DNA from: Hyphomonadaceae bacterium | GTDB lineage: Bacteria > Pseudomonadota > Alphaproteobacteria > Caulobacterales > Aquidulcibacteraceae | Length of the DNA stretch: 64,000 bases | NCBI GenBank assembly: GCA_016791425.1 | Contig: JAEUMQ010000007.1 | Location: forward strand, 1-64,000 | Reading direction: 5' to 3' | In this document: piece after piece, positions 1-7,545 of the stretch | Layout of the letters: the number at the start of each line of letters is the position of its first letter | Numbering within the stretch: position 1 is the first letter of the stretch | Made by a program: the position numbers and the translations under genes | The notes under the pieces: generated by a model | The model's input: the letters and a program-made list of their open reading frames with translations, nothing else | What the model was told of the DNA's origin: nothing | Database searches by the model: none

Positions 1-4
1 CCCT

Positions 5-34
5 AAAACACCGGCGTGGGTGTTTTTTTTTTTT
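5..34. terminator. Terminator-like hairpin at the left edge
   Basis: AAAACACC (5-12) pairs with GGTGTTTT (19-26) around a 6-nt loop, and the T run continues to position 34. It is T-rich on both strands after the stem, so it could end plus-strand transcripts arriving from the left and the leftward divL transcript. The following 45-110 stretch is a run of G and C homopolymers with no gene in it. Position at the extreme edge of the window means sequence quality is a concern. Confidence 0.5.
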
Positions 35-220
35 AGTCTTGTTTTTCGGGGTGCCCCCGTGCCCCCCCCCTCCTGGGGTGGTGGGTGTTTGGGGTGTGGG
101 GGTAGCCTCGATGTTGCATCATCTCGCGCAGCGAGCATCGCCAAGCATTGAGTTCGGTCGCTCGACACCCTGCCCTTTGGGAGAAGCGCCTCAATTTCCA
201 GCGGCGCACATTCTCTAAGC

Positions 221-2776
221 CTACCGTCCCGGCCCGCCGCTCGCCGGCTTCTTCTCGCGCACTTCTTCCGTCCACGGACGTTTTGCCGTCCCCGGACTTC
301 CCGGTCCCGAATTTTCCGGACCCGGATCTCTTGGCAGGCTCGGCGTCGCGGCGCGCACCGGCAGATGCACGGTCACCACCGTGCCCCTTCCCGGCTCCGA
401 TTCCAGCGCCACCCATCCTCCGTGCAGATCGACGAACGAGCGCACCAGCGCGAGCCCGAGGCCCGCGCCGTGATGATCGCCGGTTCGGAACGCGTCGAAC
501 GCCCGCGCCTGCTCGTCATAGGGAATGCCCGCTCCGGTGTCGGAGACCTTGAGCCGCATCACCCCGTCCAGTCTTTCCCCCGTCAGCGTCACGATCCCGC
601 CGCGCTCAGAATGCCGCATCGCGTTCGACACCAGGTTGAACAGGATCTGCTTCACGCGCTTTTCGTCCGCGTAGAGCGCGCCGATCGAGGGATCGGCCTC
701 CACGACGACGCGCACTTCGCTGTCGCCGGCCTTCGAGTGCGCGAACTGCGCAGCTTCGGTGAGCGCCGCGAACACATCGACGTCGCTGAGCTCGAGCTCC
801 ACCTCCCCCGCCTCCACCATCGCCACATCGAGAATGTTGGAGATGAGCTTCTCCAGCTCCCGCGTCGCTTCCAGGATCGCGCCGACCTGCTCGTCCTGGC
901 GGTCATTGAGCGGCCCGAACAGCTTCGCCTGCAGCATTTCCGCCGAGAAGAGCACGCCGTGCAGCGGATTGCGCAACTGGTAAGAGACGTTCTGCACGAA
1001 CTCGGTCTTGAGCCGGTCGGCCGCTTCGAACGCCTCGGCGCGGTCGCGGAGCGCGCCCTCCACCCGCTTGGCGGCGGTCACATCGAGGAACGCCACCAGC
1101 GTCTGCCCGTCCGGCAGCGGCCGCGTCGTGAACGTCAGCTGGCTCCCGTCCGAGCGGCGCATGTCGCCGCGATATTCCTGCCGCGCTTCCGGCGAAGGAT
1201 CTGTGATCCGTGCACGGATCTTCGCCCAGACGGTGCGGTCGTGGAAAAGCTTCTCGCACGCCTCCACCAATTGGTCGAACGGCACGTCCGTTTCCGGCAG
1301 CTCGTCCTCGAGCTCCCACATCGCCTTGAACGCGGAATTCCTGAGCTTGAGCTTGCCGTCGAGGCCGAACACCGCGACCGCCTCGTGCAGGTTCTCGATC
1401 GCGGCCTTCTGCACGGCCACCAGCGCATTGTAGCGCGTGCGCAGCGCAAGCTCGTTGGTGATGTCGCTGAAGACGAGCAGCAATCCCCCGAGCGGATGCC
1501 GCTGCCGCGCGATCCGGAGCGTGCGCCCTTCCGGCAGCACCCAGAGCGCTTCGGGCAGGTCCGCGACTTCCTGATAGAGCGCGAGCTCGTCGGCGCGCCA
1601 TTCCGCATAATTCGCGTGCGCCGGCAGCTTCCGCTTCTCTTTCAGGTGATCGAGCAGCGCCGCATGCGAAGGCCGATCGGCGAGGAACGAGGGCTCCAGT
1701 CCCCAGATCTCCGCGAACGCGCGATTGTGGAAGACGAGCCGCTTGTCCGGCCCGAACACGGCGACGCCCTCGGCGAGGTGATTGAGCGTTTCATCGTGCG
1801 CCGTCGCTTGCCGCGAAAGCGCATCGCGCGCCGTTTCGCCTTCGGTGACGTCGATCGCGACGCCGGCTGCGCCGCCCGCGACCGGCGCCATCACGATCCG
1901 CAGCGCGCGTCGTTCGCCGCGGATCACCGAATAGCGCACTTCTTCGTTGGTCTGGCCCGAATCGATCACGCGCCGGGCCTGCTCGTTCGAGGCCGTGTCG
2001 AGCGCGAGATTGCGCGCGATCGCCTGATCGAGCGACTTCGCCTCCAGCGCTTCGAGATAAGCCGCGTTCGCCCACTCAAGCTTGCCCGCGCCGCTGACCC
2101 GCCAGGCAAGGAACGGCGCCGCCGACAACATTTCGAGGAACGCGGCCGGGTCGCGCGCGATCACCTGCCGCGCTTCTTCAAGCCGCCCGCGCGCGCCGCT
2201 CTCTTCCACGCCGCGCACCGACGCATCGAGAATCCAGACGACGGCGCGCGCGCCTGCCGTGCGTCCATCCACCTCGATGAACACCCCGCCCGGCGTGGAG
2301 ATGCGCAGCGAGAACGGCGCCCCTTCCCGCCGCAGGCGCGCAACCGCCGTTGCGAGCCGCGTGTATCCGCCCGTCGCGTCTTGCGCTTCGAAACCGGAAA
2401 GTCCCTGCAGGATGCGCACCTGCGCCTCGGCCGCGACCGCCGAATCGGAAAATCGCAACAGGCTCGCCAGCGCCAGCGGCGAACCATAGAGCCTGGGATC
2501 GCCCCAATCGCCTTCGTCGCGCGGCCCTTGCGGCTCTTCCCAGATCAGCACCACGCCCGGATGCGCGCCGAAAATGGCGTCCGCGCGCGCGAGCTTGTCC
2601 TCAAGCTCGTGCGCCCGATCCTTGAACCGCGCCATCGCGCCGCGCGCGCCATCGGTGACCCGCAGCGCCCACAGGAGCGCTGCGATGCCGATGGCAGCGG
2701 AGCCGGCCGCCGCCAGATAGGCTGCGAAACTGCCTTCCACGCACGCCCTTTCGAATCGCCAACCCCTGTTGCGCAT
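221..2776 (-). CDS. divL: DivL-like PAS-domain histidine kinase homologue with Tyr phospho-site
   Basis: 851 residues. One N-terminal membrane segment (about residues 15-40) is followed by several PAS-like modules (about 215-310, 325-440, 455-570), a HisKA-like dimerisation helix (about 585-655) and a HATPase domain (about 700-805; N-box around N714, DTGAGI at 746-751, GAGLGLAL at 770-777). The dimerisation motif reads NVSYQLRNPL, with Tyr599 where kinases carry the phospho-accepting His. That substitution is the hallmark of DivL, which in Caulobacter controls CckA-CtrA signalling at the cell pole rather than acting as an ordinary kinase. ATP-binding motifs look intact. The C-terminal 45 residues are Pro/Gly-rich and probably disordered. 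It lies 73 bp downstream of a TonB-domain gene and near ptsH/chvG/chvI. The start is ATG. Confidence 0.85.
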   Translation of the reverse strand: MRNRGWRFERACVEGSFAAYLAAAGSAAIGIAALLWALRVTDGARGAMARFKDRAHELEDKLARADAIFGAHPGVVLIWEEPQGPRDEGDWGDPRLYGSPLALASLLRFSDSAVAAEAQVRILQGLSGFEAQDATGGYTRLATAVARLRREGAPFSLRISTPGGVFIEVDGRTAGARAVVWILDASVRGVEESGARGRLEEARQVIARDPAAFLEMLSAAPFLAWRVSGAGKLEWANAAYLEALEAKSLDQAIARNLALDTASNEQARRVIDSGQTNEEVRYSVIRGERRALRIVMAPVAGGAAGVAIDVTEGETARDALSRQATAHDETLNHLAEGVAVFGPDKRLVFHNRAFAEIWGLEPSFLADRPSHAALLDHLKEKRKLPAHANYAEWRADELALYQEVADLPEALWVLPEGRTLRIARQRHPLGGLLLVFSDITNELALRTRYNALVAVQKAAIENLHEAVAVFGLDGKLKLRNSAFKAMWELEDELPETDVPFDQLVEACEKLFHDRTVWAKIRARITDPSPEARQEYRGDMRRSDGSQLTFTTRPLPDGQTLVAFLDVTAAKRVEGALRDRAEAFEAADRLKTEFVQNVSYQLRNPLHGVLFSAEMLQAKLFGPLNDRQDEQVGAILEATRELEKLISNILDVAMVEAGEVELELSDVDVFAALTEAAQFAHSKAGDSEVRVVVEADPSIGALYADEKRVKQILFNLVSNAMRHSERGGIVTLTGERLDGVMRLKVSDTGAGIPYDEQARAFDAFRTGDHHGAGLGLALVRSFVDLHGGWVALESEPGRGTVVTVHLPVRAATPSLPRDPGPENSGPGSPGTAKRPWTEEVREKKPASGGPGR

Positions 2777-2849
2777 GGTCCCGCAACGCGCCGGCGAAAG
2801 ATATCGGTAAGGTGCGTCCCACCCGAGACGGACGCCGGTTGAAGCGCGG

Positions 2850-3566
2850 TTAAGAAGCGCCGACCGATCTGCGCATTTCCACCGCCGGCTGCTGCATCAT
2901 CGCCTCGGCGCGCCGCTGCGCGAGGGCCGAGCTGGCCGGCAGATGATGCACGACGCTGTGGCGTTCCCCCAGGCCCCCGAGACGGAACACGAACGGAAGC
3001 TGGTAGGTCGCCGAAAGCTGGGCGCTGCGTCCTTGCGGCGGCCGGAAGCGGGCCCCTTTGAGCGCCGAGGAGGCCGCCCGGAAGAACATGTCCGACGGCC
3101 AGGATTCCACGCACCGCACGCCCTTGGCGCGTCCATCCGCCCCGATCTCGAACGCCGCCACCGCAATCCCCTCGACCCCGAGCCGGCGCGCGAGCGGCGG
3201 ATACCGGGTCCGGATCGGCTTGCGCAGGTCCCACGGCAGCGGCGGCGGCTCGTCCGGCCCTTCCAGAACCAGGCAGCAGGGCCCGTCCGGCAGCTCGTTG
3301 CGCTTGCGGGCCGCCTCGCGCCCCCGCGCCCGCTCCACCCTGATCGAGCGCAGGAACCAGTTGAGGCTCAGAACGACCGTGAGCACGACGACGCCCGCCA
3401 GCGTGAACGCCGCCGCGCTGTTCAGCCCGAGCGCCAGCAGCCCCGTGCTCAGCCCGATTTCCAGCACCACCACGATCACGAAAAGCGTGAGGAGGATGAG
3501 CCCCCGGATCACTGCCTCCGGCAGCGTCCGCGTCGCCCACACCAGCATGACGCCCCGCATACCCAT
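2850..3566 (-). CDS. Membrane protein with C-terminal TonB-like domain
   Basis: 238 residues. Two hydrophobic segments lie near residues 18-40 and 47-72; then comes a basic linker (RVERARGREAARKR) and a region around 115-195 resembling a TonB C-terminal domain: PPLARRLGVEGIAVAAFEIG, then an Ala-Leu-Lys-Gly-Ala-Arg-Phe-Arg-Pro stretch typical of the last helix and strand. TonB domains of this type contact TonB-dependent receptors or act as generic periplasmic modules. There is no ExoB/ExbD partner adjacent, and the Pro-rich spacer of a classical TonB is short, so energy transduction is not certain. ATG start; a second ATG two codons downstream is equally possible. Confidence 0.55.
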   Translation of the reverse strand: MGMRGVMLVWATRTLPEAVIRGLILLTLFVIVVVLEIGLSTGLLALGLNSAAAFTLAGVVVLTVVLSLNWFLRSIRVERARGREAARKRNELPDGPCCLVLEGPDEPPPLPWDLRKPIRTRYPPLARRLGVEGIAVAAFEIGADGRAKGVRCVESWPSDMFFRAASSALKGARFRPPQGRSAQLSATYQLPFVFRLGGLGERHSVVHHLPASSALAQRRAEAMMQQPAVEMRRSVGAS

Positions 3567-3724
3567 ACCCCTGGCGTCGCGCCCTCCCCCCAGGTCCCCG
3601 AAGAGCGCGCGAGATTCGTGGACGCGTCCTATAGGTCGAAGCGTTCCCCCCGCCTAGCCGCGCAGGCGCCCACAATCCCCAACAAGCTTGGATTTGCTGC
3701 GAAATCACGCGGCGGGCGCGGGCC

Positions 3725-3997
3725 CTATTCGGGCTCCCCGAACCGGTCCGCCACCAGCGCCGCGATCGCCTCCACGGCCTCCGCGGCCTGCGGCCCGTCC
3801 GCCTCCACCTCGATCTCGCACCCCAGACCGGCCCCGAGCATCATCAGGTCCATCAGCGACTTGGCGTCCGCCGCCTCATCCTCGCGCCGCACCAGGATCT
3901 CCGCGTCGTAGCAGATCGCCAACTCCGCCAGCTTGCGGCTGGCGCGCGCGTGGAGGCCCTTCTGGTTGACGATCTCCATGCGTCTCAGAACGGCCAT
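3725..3997 (-). CDS. ptsH: HPr-family phosphocarrier protein (PTS)
   Basis: 90 residues from the ATG preceded by GGGGAG; a longer reading would need TTG. The phosphorylation motif GLHARAS places the active His at residue 16, and AKSLMDLMMLG contains Ser47, equivalent to the regulatory Ser46 of HPr. HPr accepts phosphate from PEP via enzyme I and passes it to EIIA proteins. In alphaproteobacteria these proteins form a regulatory PTS without sugar permease. It lies just downstream of the EIIA-Man gene and probably shares its transcript. Enzyme I is not in the window. Confidence 0.92.
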   Translation of the reverse strand: MAVLRRMEIVNQKGLHARASRKLAELAICYDAEILVRREDEAADAKSLMDLMMLGAGLGCEIEVEADGPQAAEAVEAIAALVADRFGEPE

Positions 3998-4054
3998 TGC
4001 GCTCCCCGGATACGAGCAACGCTTTTCCGCCAAGAACGCGCGCCGGGAAAGGTC

Positions 4055-4459
4055 CTAGACGCCCCCGGCCAATTCCGCCGAGGCGATTCGGATGTAGTGC
4101 CGTCCCGCTTCCTGGGCCTGGGCCGCCGCCTCGTGCAGCGGAACCCGGCCGCGAATCTCCGCCAGCTTGACCAGCATCGGCAGGTTCACCCCGGCGATCA
4201 CCTCGATCCGGCCCTCATTGATCACCGAGATCGCCAGGTTCGAGGGCGTGCCGCCGAACATGTCCGTGAGGATGATGACCCCGTCGCCGTCGTCCACCAG
4301 GCGCGCCGCGTCCAGGATCTCGCGCCGGCGGCCTTCCATGTCGTCGTCCGGACCAATGGCGACAGCCCGCATATGCCGCTGTGGCCCGAGCACATGCTCG
4401 GCCGCAGCGATGAATTCCTCGGCCAACTGGCCGTGGGATACGACCACAATGCCGATCAT
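4055..4459 (-). CDS. PTS EIIA component, mannose family
   Basis: 134 residues, the length of a free-standing EIIA-Man domain. It begins MIGIVVVSHG, putting the phosphorylatable His at residue 9, and has the family's ILTDMFGGTPSNLA stretch at about residues 63-76. No EIIB, EIIC or EIID genes are nearby, so the role is regulatory: phosphate from HPr reports the PEP/carbon state. In rhizobia and relatives this gene sits in a chvI-chvG-hprK-EIIA-HPr cluster. Here the order is the same but hprK is absent, leaving only 202 bp between it and chvG. Confidence 0.92.
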   Translation of the reverse strand: MIGIVVVSHGQLAEEFIAAAEHVLGPQRHMRAVAIGPDDDMEGRRREILDAARLVDDGDGVIILTDMFGGTPSNLAISVINEGRIEVIAGVNLPMLVKLAEIRGRVPLHEAAAQAQEAGRHYIRIASAELAGGV

Positions 4460-4661
4460 GCCGTTACCCCCGGGGGTTGCCGCTGGACCAGGCCGCCGAC
4501 TTTGGCATCGGACTATTTCGCATCTGCGAACATACAGCGCATGTGCAATATTAAAAACCGATCCATGTCAAACGGCCAGAGGTTTCCACATGAAAATGGG
4601 TGGGATTTCGCAGCTGTGCATCCCTTAGGGACCTAAGCAAGGCGCTGCCCCAAGGGCGGCC
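4460..4661. other. Intergenic stretch between chvG and EIIA-Man
   Basis: 202 bp, locally AT-rich (about 4520-4600), with no open frame worth calling. It probably contains the promoter for the EIIA-HPr pair. A perfect 6-bp inverted repeat (CTTAGG, 2-nt loop, CCTAAG) lies at 4624-4637, just past the chvG stop codon. This is where hprK would be expected. Confidence 0.4.
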
Positions 4662-6359
4662 CTATCCCCCGACACCGGCCGGCAGCTCCACGATAAGCCG
4701 CGCCCCCCGGATCGTTTCACCCGTCCCCACCACGTTCTCCGCCCAGATCTTCCCGCCGTGCGCCTCCACGATCTGGCGAGCGATCGACAACCCGAGCCCG
4801 GTGTTCGAGCCGAACGCCATGCCCTTCGGACGATCCGTGTAGAAGCGCGTGAACACCGTCTCGAGATTCTCCGGCGGAATGCCCGGCCCCTCGTCTTCCA
4901 CCGAGAGCCGCACGAAGGCGCCATCGCGCCGGCGCGCGCTCGACGCGCGCACGCGCACCACCCCGCCTTGCGGACTGAACGAGCAGGCGTTGTCCAAGAG
5001 GTTGCGCAGCACCTGCCCGAGCGGGCCCGCCTGTCCTTTGACGATCGCGTCGGCCGGCAACGGGCCGTCGAGACGCACCGACACGTTGTTCCGCGAGGTA
5101 TGCTCGTACGCGGCCGCGACGTCGCGCGCGAGACGCGCCAGATCCACCACCGAGAATTCCGAACGCGCCGTCTCCGCATCGATTCGGCTGGCGCGCGCGA
5201 TATCGGTGATCAGGCGGTCGAGCCGGTTCACGTCGGCCGACACGATGGCGAACAGCTTCGCCTGCTGCTCGGGATCCTTCACCGCGCGCATCGTGTCGAT
5301 CGCCGAGCGGATCGAGGCGAGCGGATTCTTGATCTCGTGGCTGACGTCCGCCGCGAAGCGCTCGTTGAGATCGATGCGCTCGGCAAGCGCGGCGGTCATC
5401 TTCTCCAGCGCCTGGGCGAGATCGCCGATCTCGTCGTTGCGGTCGGCGACATCCGGCAGCGCCAGCCGCGTCGCGCCAGTGGCGCGCACCCGATCGGCCG
5501 CCGTCGCCAGCCGCTTCAGCGGCCGCGCGATGAAGAGCGCCAGCAGCGTCGAGGCAAGGCACGTCACCACGGTCGCGGCGATCACGAACGGCAAGAGCGC
5601 CACGCGCTCGGCCACCAGGATCCGCTCCACATCGGCGCTTTCCAGCGTCAGGAACCCGAGCACCGCGTGCACGCGCTGGATCGGGATCGACACCATCACC
5701 ACGCGCTGCCCGGCTTCATCGAGCCGCTGGCCTTGCGCGACTTCGCCCCGCAGCGCCGCCGCGCGCGCCGACGCGACCGTGATCGTCTCGCGCCAGGGCG
5801 TGATGCGGATGTGCTCCACACCCTGCGCGGCCTGCTCCACGGCGCGGATCGAGCCCTCCACCGGCGTGTCGAGCGGCGCCAGAGAGCTTTCATAGACGCG
5901 CCCGTGCAGCACGTCGGTGTCGGCGATCACCGCCCCTTCCGGCGAGAAGATCCGGGCCCGGAGCGCCGGCTCCGTCTGGCCCTCGCGCCTGGGCGGCACC
6001 AGCCGCCGCAGCACGTCGCGCGCGGTGAGATCGTCGATGACCGGACCCGTATCGCCCGGCGCGGTGGCCGCCTCGATGAGCACGTTGGCGATGAGCTCGC
6101 CTTGCGAGGTCAGGCTCTGGAAATGCGCCTGGGTGAGCCGCGTGCGCATCTCCGAAAGCAGCAGCGCGCCGACCAGCAGCACCAGGAGGCCGATGAAGTT
6201 GCAGACGAAGATGAGGCGCGTGATGCGCGACGCGAAGAGGCCGCGACCCCGCGCGCCCTCTTCGCGGCGCGGCTCGGCGTCCTCGCTCGGCCGCGCCCCT
6301 GTCGAGACGCGCGGATCAGGCCCCAGATCAGGCCTCGTTATATCGATAGCCGACGCCAT
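4662..6359 (-). CDS. chvG: ChvG-like sensor histidine kinase
   Basis: 565 residues. A variable, charged N-terminus (1-43) is followed by membrane segment 1 (about 48-70), a periplasmic sensor region (about 71-250), membrane segment 2 (about 253-278), a HAMP domain, a HisKA domain with the H-box [15 protein letters not shown] (His341) and a HATPase domain with [10 protein letters not shown] and [16 protein letters not shown]. ChvG (ExoS) senses acid and envelope stress and phosphorylates ChvI. The ATG lies 32 bp inside chvI, without a Shine-Dalgarno sequence, which points to translational coupling. Confidence 0.9.
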   Translation of the reverse strand: MASAIDITRPDLGPDPRVSTGARPSEDAEPRREEGARGRGLFASRITRLIFVCNFIGLLVLLVGALLLSEMRTRLTQAHFQSLTSQGELIANVLIEAATAPGDTGPVIDDLTARDVLRRLVPPRREGQTEPALRARIFSPEGAVIADTDVLHGRVYESSLAPLDTPVEGSIRAVEQAAQGVEHIRITPWRETITVASARAAALRGEVAQGQRLDEAGQRVVMVSIPIQRVHAVLGFLTLESADVERILVAERVALLPFVIAATVVTCLASTLLALFIARPLKRLATAADRVRATGATRLALPDVADRNDEIGDLAQALEKMTAALAERIDLNERFAADVSHEIKNPLASIRSAIDTMRAVKDPEQQAKLFAIVSADVNRLDRLITDIARASRIDAETARSEFSVVDLARLARDVAAAYEHTSRNNVSVRLDGPLPADAIVKGQAGPLGQVLRNLLDNACSFSPQGGVVRVRASSARRRDGAFVRLSVEDEGPGIPPENLETVFTRFYTDRPKGMAFGSNTGLGLSIARQIVEAHGGKIWAENVVGTGETIRGARLIVELPAGVGG

Positions 6360-7020
6360 ACAGCGTTTCGATCGCGTCGAACTGGTCGTCTCTTTCGCGG
6401 AATTTCTTCCTCAGGCGCTTGATGTGGCTGTCGATGGTGCGGTCATCGACATAGACCTGATCGTCATAGGCCGCGTCCATGAGCTGATCGCGGCTTTTCA
6501 CGTATCCGGGCCGCGTCGCCAGCGCCTGCAGGATAAGGAACTCGGTCACCGTGAGGCGCACCGTGTCGCCCTTCCAGGTGCAGGCGTGGCGGTTGGGATC
6601 AAGCGTCAGCGCGCCGCGCACGATCGATTTCTTGTCGTTGCCTTCAGCGCCCGCGCCGCTGCGCGTGCGCCGGAGCAGCGCCTTCACCCGCTCATTGAGC
6701 AGGCGCTGCGAGAACGGCTTCTTGATATAGTCGTCGGCGCCGACATTGAAGCCGACCACCTCGTCCATCTCCTCGTCCTTCGAGGTAAGGAAGATGACCG
6801 GCAGGTTGGAGTTCTGCCGGAGGCGTCGGAGCACCTCCACGCCGTCCATGCGCGGCATCTTGATGTCGAGAATCGCCACGTCCGGCGGCGCCTCCGAGAG
6901 CGCGGTCAGCGCAGCCGCGCCGTCCGTATAGGCGCGCACGGTGTAGCCTTCGGCCTCGAAGAACATCTTCAAGGAAGCCAGGATGTTCTCGTCGTCGTCG
7001 ACTAGGGCGATTGTAGGCAT
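6328..7020 (-). CDS. chvI: ChvI-like OmpR-family response regulator
   Basis: 230 residues from an ATG preceded by CAGGAC. The receiver domain (1-120) has the acidic pocket VDDDE, the phospho-acceptor Asp52 in [10 protein letters not shown] and the conserved Lys in FLTSKDEE. A winged-helix DNA-binding domain (about 135-230) contains [16 protein letters not shown] and [12 protein letters not shown]. It partners ChvG in the conserved alphaproteobacterial envelope-stress pathway controlling exopolysaccharide, motility and acid response. Transcription probably runs chvI, chvG. Confidence 0.93.
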   Translation of the reverse strand: MPTIALVDDDENILASLKMFFEAEGYTVRAYTDGAAALTALSEAPPDVAILDIKMPRMDGVEVLRRLRQNSNLPVIFLTSKDEEMDEVVGFNVGADDYIKKPFSQRLLNERVKALLRRTRSGAGAEGNDKKSIVRGALTLDPNRHACTWKGDTVRLTVTEFLILQALATRPGYVKSRDQLMDAAYDDQVYVDDRTIDSHIKRLRKKFRERDDQFDAIETLYGVGYRYNEA

Positions 7021-7135
7021 GGGGTCCTGAGAGAAGGGGCCGCCAAGAACGGGCGCCCAAAGTGGCGGAACTGCGGCTAGATATAGCCCCTCCCGCGCCC
7101 GTCTCCAACCTCGCCGCCAATCGCGCGTCAAGCCC

Positions 7136-7486
7136 TCACGCTTCGATCGCGGTCTGTTGATGGAATGCGAGCTTCCAGCCCTCGTCGCGCCGGACATAGA
7201 GGCTCGAGACGTGGGCGCGATGGTCCTTGCCGTCCGCGCGCTTGGCCTTCACCTCGTAGCTGAGGACCGCGCAATCGCCTGTCGGCGTGACGAGCCCCTT
7301 CCGCTGCATGAGGACGTCGCGCCAGCGCCCGGCCTCGGCGGTCTTGGCGATGTCTTCCCGCTTCAGGACCTGCGCCATCTCGGCGAAGACGACGAGGCAT
7401 TCCGGGTCCGCGTGCTGGAGATAGGCGTCCTGGCCATCGGTCCAGAACAGGCGCTCCAGGCGCATGAGATCTTCCGCGAGCGGCAT
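7136..7486 (-). CDS. Small SnoaL/DUF4440-like protein
   Basis: 116 residues from the ATG preceded by GGAGG at 5-nt spacing. Features resembling the SnoaL/NTF2 cone fold are an N-terminal helix pair ([14 protein letters not shown]), a central [15 protein letters not shown] strand region and a C-terminal [20 protein letters not shown] strand pair, the last being typical of DUF4440 proteins. Such proteins are often small enzymes or ligand-binding domains; no catalytic pair is obvious. It sits between polA (59 bp upstream) and chvI (115 bp downstream), same strand. Confidence 0.7.
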   Translation of the reverse strand: MPLAEDLMRLERLFWTDGQDAYLQHADPECLVVFAEMAQVLKREDIAKTAEAGRWRDVLMQRKGLVTPTGDCAVLSYEVKAKRADGKDHRAHVSSLYVRRDEGWKLAFHQQTAIEA

Positions 7487-7545
7487 GAGGGCCTCCGCCT
7501 CGCCAACGCCGAGCGCCTTAGCCGGGTTCCAAGGAAGCGCCCCGC

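Noticed and set aside
365-2842. Long plus-strand open frame (825 codons) opposite divL
   Set aside because: It is Arg/His-rich with no domain or signal, and lies antisense to a protein with clear kinase motifs: a high-GC shadow frame.
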